Assembly: GCA_001600175.1 (NCBI GenBank)
Contig: BCJC01000005.1
Location: 1,096,471-1,160,470, forward strand
DNA: 64,000 nucleotides
Reading direction: 5' to 3'
DNA from: Erythrobasidium yunnanense
Taxonomy: Eukaryota; Basidiomycota; Cystobasidiomycetes; Erythrobasidiales; Erythrobasidiaceae
Shown one piece after another: positions 56,193 to 64,000 of the stretch (the stretch's first letter is position 1; each line of letters begins with the position of its first letter). The notes beneath the pieces were generated by a model, which saw nothing but the letters and a program-made list of their open reading frames with translations, had not been told where the DNA came from and did no database searches. The position numbers and the translations under genes were made by a program.

Positions 56193-57786
56193 GTCAAACC
56201 CCCTTACCGTATCGTGTAGAAGCCCAATTCCTGCCATATTCACGAGGCTCCGATGCAGAGTTGCTATTCAGCTTGACGACAGCATGATACCTGCAATATC
56301 GAACAAGTCAGTCAGGGATCAACCGGCCTTCAAGAGAACAGCTCACTGCAGAAGCAGATATTCCTCGATATAAGTCCTCACCTCGAAATCTTCAGTGCTT
56401 ACCATAACTTGTGTCAAGGACCGGATCAGACAGCTCTTGAAGCCTATCGCATCGTTGTTTTCGCGAGGCGGACCCTCGCCTTCGTTCACTATGCCATCTT
56501 GTCGGTGCCCTGCAGCGAGATCTCAGTGTCTATACATACTGTCGCTGTATGCCACATACATGATGGTGTAATGGTCGCAGCGACGATGCTCCTCTTCAGT
56601 TTGTCGGTGAAGCTGGTGTCGATACTTGCCAGCAGTGCAGTCGTAGCTATATACAGTATCAGCAGAGATCGATGAGCAATCCAGAAGTCAGTCTCACCGA
56701 TGTACAAGCCCACATTGTACGTGAAGAGCCAGTCGGTCACCTGGCCTGTCGTGCCATTCAGGTGATCTTTGATAAGGCCCGTTTGCGGGTCAAGCAGATG
56801 GTTTTCTATCCATTCGAGACATTGTATTGCTTGCTTGATGTAGGTTTGGTTGCCAGTAAGGATGCCAAGCTCGGCCGCGAGCCTGTCGAGATCTGTCAGT
56901 CATGCTCTTTGAGCATGTCAAGGAGAGGAACGACTGACTGTGCGAAGAGACCAGTGGACACAGCATTGATATCTGGATCATCACGCTGACTGCGCCAGTA
57001 GACACCTCCCACTTCAAGTGCAGTCAGCCAGTTTCGGCAGAACGTACACGATGCACATACCCATCGACTTGCCATTCAGCTGCTTCAGGAACGTTACGCT
57101 CTTGGCTTTGCATTTGAGCCTGCCGTGGGGCTTCTCAGGGTATTTATCGATATCCTCATGTCGGATCAGGCCGTTGTCGTACACAAACTGATACAAGTCT
57201 GCGTCATTAGAACCTACTACCCACAGTCGCAGTTCGAAACTCACCTGATAGCAATCTTTTGCCCACTTCAGGTAAGCATTCTTATGCGCAGGATAGGCTT
57301 TCGCGCCTTGTATAGCCACGAATGCCCACCACAGCGTGTCGTCGTTGTAGTCATTGATAAAAGGCGCATTCTTCTTCATGCATGTGATAGCTAGGTTTTC
57401 GTAGCGCTTTGAGCGTGTATACAGGTTGTGATTTATGATGGCCTGGCTTAGAGTCAGCTGAGTTGCACTGACGAAAGCGAAGCCAGCTTTCTTACAGTCC
57501 AAGCATTCTATAGAGCAAGGTAAGACGATCAGTTATCGTACTCAGAAGTACAATCGATGCCTACTGCCGCCTGCCAATATCTGATACAAACATCAGCAAC
57601 AAGCAGACTCGTAACAAGGAAATGGCTCACCCTATGTCATTCCATCTGCCTATCTTGTGGTTGAGTTGCTGCACTAGATGCTCGAAAGACGCCAGCGTGA
57701 GATCGGCTATCTGCTCTCTGGAGCGATGCAGGGTGACTATCGGATAATTGCTCGGCAGGATAAGCTGTGCTTCGGCTGATGATAGC
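56193..57786 (-). CDS. GH76 glycoside hydrolase (alpha-1,6-mannanase family)
   Basis: This minus-strand gene has many short introns. Readable blocks in order are LASFEHLVQQLNHKIGRWND|IGYWQAA, CLDCKKAGFAFVSATQLTLS, NDYNDDTLWWAFVAIQGAKA (the NDDxxWW motif typical of GH76), GGVYWRSQRDDPDINAVST, LFAQLAAELGILTGNQTYIK, DWLFTYNVGLYIG, and DGIVNEGEGPPRENNDAIGF. GH76 enzymes include bacterial endo-1,6-mannanases and fungal Dcw1/Dfg5, which act at the cell wall. The residues LSSAEAQL just before the first block look like a signal-peptide cleavage site, but I found no ATG exon for the signal peptide. The 3' end is also unresolved. It is either an intact gene with an exon I cannot place, or damaged at its ends. 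Confidence 0.75.
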
Positions 57787-58284
57787 TATTCAGCCAAATA
57801 TTCTCAGTATTTTATACCTCAATGCAGGCGCTGTAGCCCTTTATGCCAATGTCAAAGTAAGGTCAGCCTACGGTTCGCCGGACTCGAGCGCGGTGATCTT
57901 CTGGCAGCGTTTCTGTCGGTATTTGCAATGGAGCAGGTGTATATTCTTCAAACGACTCGTCCGGGAACTGGACGCTTTGACCATTGCCGGATCTCGACAG
58001 CCATCGCTTCAGAGGTGCTGGGAGCCATCTGTCGCGCATGCGTTTGAGATATGCAGAAATGGACATATCGGAGAGGCCATGTGCTCCTCAGGTTCTGCGA
58101 ACAATCTTTCGAGGAGATGGAGTAGGTGGGAGTCTAAGCTGAACGGAATGCCGGAAGCTGCGAAGTCAGCTATCTTCACCGAATAGGTATGCTGTAGTTC
58201 TCTGTATCCTCCTGCTGTTTGTACAGTGTGGTAGTACATCGCTCTCCCTCCCTGCCGCTAGCTAGCTCCCTTCTTAAGCTAGGT
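57787..58284. other. Upstream region of the GH76 gene, no clear gene
   Basis: Open frames exist on the minus strand (58009-58239, 57863-58066) but they do not join to GH76 or show hydrophobic signal features. A missing first exon of GH76 could lie here. Confidence 0.3.
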
Positions 58285-58503
58285 CTACTCTTGGTCGTCG
58301 TTCGCGCCGTCTGCTCCTGCGTTCCTCTTTGTTGTTTCCGCTTCTCTGACGTCTCTGAGCGCCTTCTTCTTGTCTTCGAGCATCTCTGAGACTCGCTGTT
58401 CCCAGCCGTAGTAGGCGTATCCGACTGACCCCCAGAATCCTACGGAAAGAGCGTGCCCGCCGAGGTCTGCGAGCAGAACCGAGTTGAGTATGTGTATATG
58501 CAT
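58285..58503 (-). CDS. Tiny membrane protein, 72 residues
   Basis: A single frame reads MHIHILNSVLLADLGGHALS with a hydrophobic segment, ALSVGFWGSVGYAYYGWEQ, followed by a charged helix, RVSEMLEDKKKALRDVREAE, and an acidic end. It looks like a small single-pass organelle membrane protein. I do not recognise it. An upstream exon may exist. Confidence 0.45.
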   Translation of the reverse strand: MHIHILNSVLLADLGGHALSVGFWGSVGYAYYGWEQRVSEMLEDKKKALRDVREAETTKRNAGADGANDDQE

Positions 58504-58701
58504 TCATAATGACCGTTCATTGCGCCTCACTGTCAAAGATGTTGCGTTTTTGGATTGCGAGCGCCCAGCACCGAGCAGCAAAGCCGAAGGATGACCTTTA
58601 AACACAAGTTTGAGCTGATTGTCTTGAATTGTATTACAATGCTTCAACTTACCACCCTAACACTGTTCCCAGGATAGGCATTTCAAAGAGGTTTAGGGGA
58701 G

Positions 58702-59370
58702 ATGTCGCAAGAAAGCAGAAGGACAGGTCAGTCTCAAGACGATTCAAAGCAAATGGCGAAAGCTACAAAGGCGAAGGCAACCGCAACGACAAGCAATGGC
58801 AAGACTGCTAGCGAGACGAACAAGCCTAGCGAAAGCAGCGCCAAAAGAAAGGCAAAAGCGAGCGAGATTGACGATATCTTTGCTGGAGGGAGCAGCAAGC
58901 AAGCAGCAAGTACTACTAGCACAGAAGACAACACAAATACAAGCAAGAAGGCCAGGAAACAAAAGCGAAAGCGCGAAGATGGAGGAGATGCTGCAGCGAC
59001 CTCGAAGGAAAGCGCTGAACGAGCTGCTAAATCTACGTCTGAAACGGCTGCTGTCACCGTCATAGACACGTCAAAACAGAAGGAGAAGGCAGCGAAACCA
59101 GTTGCTCAGCCAGCTGCTGCGAAAAAGCGTAAGCAGACCGACAAATCCGCCAAAGAAAAGGCAGAAGAGGAGGACGAGCTTTTCAAGGATTCGAGAGGGA
59201 CCAGCTCAAGTATGTATCTGACTCTGTATGTGTGCGCAACCCGCTGACGCGGATTTGCAGGACGCAAAACGGATGATGGTCTCAGCATCTATAGCGCAAA
59301 CGAGCTTGGCATCTCAGAAGCTGGTGGAGACACTCCTCTATGTCCCTTCGACTGCGAATGCTGCTTCTAG
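58702..59370 (+). CDS. DUF1764 family protein
   Basis: Exons 58702-59209 and 59261-59370 give 205 residues. The N-terminal three quarters is low-complexity Lys/Ala/Ser/Glu (ASEIDDIFAGGSSKQAAST; KKARKQKRKREDGGDAAATS). The C-terminus, spliced in phase 1 across a 51-nt intron, reads RKTDDGLSIYSANELGIS and GGDTPLCPFDCECCF before the stop. The C-terminal (T/D)DGxxIYxxxELG...GGDTPLCPFDCxCCF block is the DUF1764 signature, found across eukaryotes. No biochemical role is established to my knowledge. The basic N-terminus suggests a nuclear or nucleolar place, as inference. Confidence 0.88.
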
Positions 59371-60227
59371 CGAAACCTGGCGCCTGTCGTCTGGCTTTCG
59401 CGGCTTGACGCAATCTGTCGACTCTGCTCTATACAGTCTTATCAACTGCTCCGGGCCTATCTCCGATCCCACATCGATGACTATCGATGAATGGCATGGC
59501 AAGATACATCTGGCAAGAGTCGAGCGATGATCCCTCAGGCAGGCGAAGGCGTATGCCAGATTGAGGGAAGACGGTGCCTATGTCCCGTTCGCAAGCTCCA
59601 TATTGCACCAGACGAGACTGCTTTACAGCTCGTGAGGCTACTTCGCGACCTCTGTATGCTCTTCTTGACGAGATACTCGCCGGAGAGGCCAAGGAAGGGA
59701 AGACTGGCTTAAAGACGGTAAATATACGGATCAGTCTTCGCATAGTCCCCGATACCGATGCACCCCATCATCAAGTTCTCTTTGGATAGAGCTCAGCCGG
59801 CCGATTGATCCTCCTCTGCTACCTCGTAACATCACTTCTTCGTTCTTCGAGGTTTTTCAGGGCTTAGTAAATTCTACGCACGAATACATCAGGGATGAAG
59901 GAGACACGGCAGCACTATATGACTGTAACACACCATGACATGTCAACATGAGTTCGGCTTTGCTCGAAGGGCCGAATGATCAAGCGTAATCTACGTAAAA
60001 AAGGTACTCTGCGCTTATCGCTGATAGGAGACCTTCCATTGTGTACTTATTTGAAAGCCTTTACAGTTCACATATACATATATTCGCTAATCAGCAGCTT
60101 CCGAGATTCATTGCGTCTCTTGCTTCTCCCAACGCGTGATTCGAGTCTGACACCGAAGACAGCGCTCTTGCTTCTTTCAAGACTCGCAATAGCGTACAAG
60201 CATGAGGTGAAGAGACTGGAACAAAAG
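59371..60227. other. Intergenic region, possible unrecognised exon pieces
   Basis: About 850 bases. A plus-strand stretch near 59530-59640 gives LRQAKAYARLREDGAYVPFA in one frame, which looks somewhat protein-like, but I could not build a gene with start and stop around it. Nothing else is supportable. Confidence 0.35.
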
Positions 60228-61488
60228 ATGCCTGCTCACGCGAAAGCAGGTAAGAGCGCCTCATTGCTTCGCGAGGTGCGCATTGAAGGCTACTCTGACA
60301 CGCCATCAAGGCAAGATAGGCTTACTGGACCTTCCTATCGAGCTGCTTCATGCCATCGTGGAGACCTTCGCATTGCAAACGCCCGAAGCCGATGCATGCT
60401 ATTTCGATAACTGCTACTTTGGCACAACAGAGCACATTTGGGCGTCGCGCAGCACTTTAGCTGCCTTGTCCAGGACGTGTAAAACCCTCAAAACCCTTGC
60501 AGTCCCAGTCTTGTATCGGCACCTTCTGCGAATTTCCGATGCAGTCGTCGATGATATCGTCAGGCAGAACGCTACAGTGCTCTCGCACACTCTGTATCTT
60601 CGTACAACCCAGTACTCTCTGGACACTCTACGACATTCCACAAATCTGCTAGGCCTGGATCTGAGTGTGGACGACTTCATCACACATGAAGCGGAGGAAC
60701 TTCAGAATGCTTTCCCGCATCTATTACAGCTTCGTCTACTGAGTCTCCATGGTTCAATGATGAAGGTCAATATCAATACCGCCTTATTGCGGAGTCTCCA
60801 TCTTATACCCAATCTATCTGCCTTGTCATTCTGGGGCATCAATCACAAAAGAGCTTTCACTTCCTATCCCTTTATAAAGGTTGTAAGGCAACTACGTTTG
60901 GAAGAGTGTGGTGACGAGATAGTGCAGGCTATCCTCTCTGCAGTGGCCCCGTACAACCTAGAAATGCTGGACATCATGGATGTATCTCCCGAGAGCCTGG
61001 AAGTGCAGCTGCCAAGAGGCGAGAAGGACTTCACGAGACTAACGCATGTAGCGCTTGGCTGCCATTCGTCTGGCATCGGCATTACTTTCTTGGGAAGTTT
61101 CCGATATCTGGAGCAAGTCGAGGTACAGGCCTGGTGGCAGGAAGGAGAGGACACGCTCTCTTTACTACGATCTCTTCCGGACACAGTCAGAAAGTTGACC
61201 ATTACATTGGCCTCCTTCGAACTACTTCGACCTCTACACCAATGGCTGCAAGAACTGCCCAGCTCATGCGCTGGCATGTCTATACTGGTCAGTATGGAGC
61301 ACAGTGAGAGTATAGACTGGACTTCGGACGTACTGGAGGTCTGGCGAGACGCCATCGACTACGCCTCCGCCTGCCTCAAGGTTTCAGAAGCGCGCGAAAT
61401 CTCTCTGGAGCCACATGATCTTCCAGAGAAGATCGTGCGTATGGAAGCAGATTTCAATAGGCCCACCGTACCTAGACCGCCAGCGTGA
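60228..61488 (+). CDS. F-box/LRR-like protein, long family, second cluster
   Basis: Exons 60228-60249 and 60311-61488 give 399 residues. Exon 1 is 22 nt (MPAHAKA plus one base), phase 1, followed by the intron directly before GKIGLLDLPIELLHAIVETF. LAALSRTCKTLKTLAVPVLY follows, then leucine-rich segments such as LPNLSALSFWGINHKRAF and VVRQLRLEECGDEIVQAIL. It ends LPEKIVRMEADFNRPTVPRP. The gene shares F-box, intron phase and post-F-box helix with the 24-30 kb cluster despite lying about 30 kb away on the other strand. It looks intact. Confidence 0.87.
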
Positions 61489-61856
61489 ACTGGCCTTTTC
61501 TGGTTCTGGTTCGCTTTACGCATCCTGCAGTAGAAAGCAGGCAGAATAGTCCTACGTGATTAGATCACGACTCTCCTTTTCGATGGTGTTTGCGAGCCTC
61601 ACATCCATTCGGGCTGCAGGCAGCTAGTTATCTCTTTATCGTTGTTTGCCCTATCGATGGCGAATGAGCGACAGTGATGACCTTACAAGCATGTAAACAA
61701 TGTCCTTACATATTGCGTTCTTTTACAGCATCGCTCGGCGTTGCCAATCTTGACCTCTCTCCAATACGCCAACCCTACAAGTTTGCAAGGAGAATAATTC
61801 ACAGCGATAGCAGCTCCAACCGGCGCTCTGTCAAGATAGCCTGGAACGACTATACA
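61489..61856. other. Spacer between F-box genes
   Basis: About 370 bases, no gene seen; promoter side of the next F-box gene. Confidence 0.35.
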
Positions 61857-63090
61857 ATGCTTGAAGCCAAACGAGGTCAGAAGTTCATTCCCCCGTTCAG
61901 GAATCGCTCTGACATGCGAAGAGGCAGTTAAGACAAGCTTACTGGATCTCCCTGTCGAGCTGCTCGATGATATTGTCGACTACTTCGCTCTGCCTGAGGT
62001 TGGCACCGAAGTGGACAGCCTCTGTCAGTGGGGTACGCGAGGGAAGTCTCGAGCTATCCTACGCTGCTTCAGCAGTCTATCCATCCTGTCTCGGACCTGC
62101 AAGTCTCTGAATGCTTTGGCAATCCCGAAACTCTACGCATGCCTCCTCGATCCGTCCTACCACGGTGATCAAATAGCCTCCATACTCAGCAGCGTCTCGG
62201 CAAACACTGCCCCGCTGAAGCATACTTGTTACTTACGAATCACTCATGCTGGACTCCACATTCTGTCCCACGCCCGAAATTTGCAAGGACTTATATGGGA
62301 CTTGTACACGCAACTCGTCCTGGGAACAGAAGTTCTGCAAAGGACCTTGGTGGGTCTCTCCCGTCTCACGCACCTACGTTTGAATGGCAATGGCGAGATG
62401 GACGACAGCAATTTGGCCATAATCCAAGAAATACACGTCCTTCCCAACCTATACGCTCTATCGTTGACGACAATATACAATGGGTACTCGCTGCAAGCTG
62501 CTCCAGTTCCAAAATCCCTTCGCCAGCTGTATATGGAATCCTGCGGAGACTCTATAACCAATTGGCTTGTACAAGGACTAGCTTCCTCTAATCTGGAATA
62601 TCTCAAGCTATACGACTCAATGTGTGAAAGACTGCAAATGCAGCTAGCGCCGGACTGCAAAGCTTTCACCTCGCTTGAGCATCTAGACTTATGGTTTTCC
62701 GATGGTCTGGTCCATTCGTCGTTTATTTCCAGCTTCCAATCGCTCACGATTGTAGTCATCGGTTATAGATATTCTCTTGACAACGAGATTATGCAAGATA
62801 TTCTTCAAGCGCTGCCTCCATCGGTGGAAATAGTCGAAATCATAGGGCGTGACGGGATAGAGTCATTTGGACCGTTGTGCGACTGGCTACAGCACTCGGG
62901 AACCAGACATACAGGTCTACATATCGCTCTGGACCTTACTCAAGACGAAGACCGTCGTCTTCTACCGGCCGAGTATCAGGCTCTCGTCGAGAGGGGTGGT
63001 CAAGCTGTAGAGCTGGCAAAAAAGTACGATATATCTATCGGGTTCTTCGAGCTGCCAGAAGAGGCCGCTAAGGAGGAAGTCGAAGCGTAA
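61857..63090 (+). CDS. F-box/LRR-like protein, long family, second cluster
   Basis: Exons 61857-61875 (19 nt, MLEAKR plus one base, ending CGAG) and 61922-63090 give 395 residues. The F-box is SLLDLPVELLDDIVDYFALP, then LSILSRTCKSLNALAIPKLY, then leucine-rich parts such as LSRLTHLRLNGNGEMDDSNL and LRQLYMESCGDSITNWLVQG. The start exon has the same length, phase and CGAG end as in the first cluster. It is adjacent to and co-oriented with its neighbours on both sides, pointing to tandem duplication. Intact by eye. Confidence 0.87.
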
Positions 63091-63528
63091 TCTGAAGATC
63101 GTGCGGCAGAGAAAGGCTGTATCCCAATAGGGTGGGGTGGGGATCCAGACACCCCGGTTGCAGGCTAGACGAACGGATATCCTTCATGTAGCTGCTTGTG
63201 TCCGTCTGCAGCCTTGTCTGCGCTTCTCTGAACTCCAGTCATTGTCGTCAAATTACCTAGACCTCCCGTAGACGCACAACGAGCAAACCTATGTATAATT
63301 ATTCTTTTATGTCTGTCACCCGTGCAAAAACTGCCTGATTCCATCCTGACTTTCGCGTTGCACCTTTGCTTCTCGCCAATACGAAATTGCGAAACAGCAT
63401 AATCTCGCTTCGGCGAGTACATCACCACAGTAGACTGGAGCAGACACTGCACAACAAGGTTTGATACCATTCCTCTCGTCAGAAGCGCGTCTCAAGCCTG
63501 GCTCTTTACAGACGAATTTTCGAGCGGA
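63091..63528. other. Spacer before the last F-box copy
   Basis: About 440 bases. A splice-acceptor-like end (CTCTTTACAG at 63502-63511) lies just before the in-frame start of the next copy, so a small first exon could be here, but I found no ATG exon to match. Confidence 0.35.
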
Positions 63529-64000
63529 ATGGGGCTACTGGACCTTCCTATCGAGCTGCTCGATGCTATCGTAGACTGCTTCGCTCTGCCTGCTGTCGGA
63601 AGCGACGTTTACGCCCTCCAGCATTGGGAATCTGACGATGAAGAGCGTGTTGCGCGGCGACGATGGACTTCATCGGCACTCTCGCAAACCTGCAGACTTT
63701 TCAATAAGTTGGCCGTCCCAAAGCTCTAGGCATGCCTTCTGGACAGCTCCCATAAAGGCAGGTTAGTTCCTGCTATAATGCGTACCGTGACGACAAACAC
63801 CGCTGTTTCAGCCCACATCCGTCATATACGAATCAATCATTCCGGTATACACATGCTGCAACATCACGTCCCACTTCAAGGTCTCATGTGGGATCTGTCC
63901 GAGCAACTTCTGCTAGCAAGCGGACCTCTACGAGGCATTTTCGAGAGCCTTTCCCAACTCACACTACTTCACTTGAAGGGTTCCTGCAAAAAGTTCATGG
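63529..64000 (+). pseudogene. F-box/LRR-like, long family, partial copy with in-frame stop
   Basis: The frame reads MGLLDLPIELLDAIVDCFAL, then SALSQTCRLFNKLAVPKL, and then a TAG at 63727-63729 exactly where the intact neighbour has Tyr in PKLYACLL. After the stop the same frame stays open to the window end (ACLLDSSHKG; HIRHIRINHSGIHMLQHH; QLTLLHLKGSCKKF). So one TAC-to-TAG change separates it from an open frame here. It is a young pseudogene, or a copy with stop readthrough, cut by the window edge. Confidence 0.8.

Noticed and set aside
59429-59789. Overlapping open frames on both strands downstream of DUF1764
   Set aside because: No frame has start, splice sites and stop that combine into a gene; codon content is weak.

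Overview
The window is nuclear DNA from a fungus, most likely a basidiomycete. Genes are dense and lie on both strands. Most have several short introns (about 45-80 nt) with GT..AG ends and CTGAC/CTAAC-like branch points. The recognisable proteins are fungal: PRO2, Svf1, Snx41/Atg20, a NASP-type histone chaperone, a Mug190-type SMP/C2 protein, a bestrophin-like channel, GH76, and a secreted aspartic protease. There are also many long Ser/Pro-rich disordered proteins. I cannot fix the class; Ustilaginomycotina or Pucciniomycotina is a guess.

Layout. 0.5-19.2 kb is mostly housekeeping: a small unknown gene, a NASP histone chaperone, PRO2 (proline synthesis), a Ser-rich protein, Svf1 (ceramide transport), an SMP/C2 membrane-contact protein, a CLC chloride transporter and a zinc alcohol dehydrogenase. 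19.2-21.1 kb holds one copy of a dispersed repeat and a secreted ML-domain lipid-binding gene. 22-24.1 kb is a Ser/Pro-rich protein. 24.3-30.5 kb is a minus-strand cluster of F-box/LRR-like genes: three long copies plus a relic split by a second copy of the same repeat. 30.7-48.2 kb has a single-pass membrane protein, an aspartic protease, a bestrophin-like channel, two large divergently transcribed Ser-rich proteins, a Mediator Med8-like subunit, a Cys-rich secreted protein, an unknown three-exon gene and an Hsp20. 48.7-51.9 kb has Snx41/Atg20 and an unknown gene. 52.3-56 kb is a tandem trio of a second, short F-box family. 56.2-59.4 kb has a GH76 gene, a tiny membrane protein and a DUF1764 protein. 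60.2-64 kb is a second, plus-strand cluster of F-box/LRR-like genes; its last member is cut by the window end and has an in-frame stop.

The most unusual content is F-box birth and death. There are six long F-box/LRR-like loci, one relic and three short F-box loci in 64 kb. The long type shares a gene structure: a tiny first exon (19 nt in four loci) ending in phase 1, then an intron directly before the F-box. Several members are visibly decaying. No CRISPR array, rRNA or convincing tRNA was seen. Exon limits given to the base come from reading splice sites by eye and from frame continuity; none is backed by transcript data.
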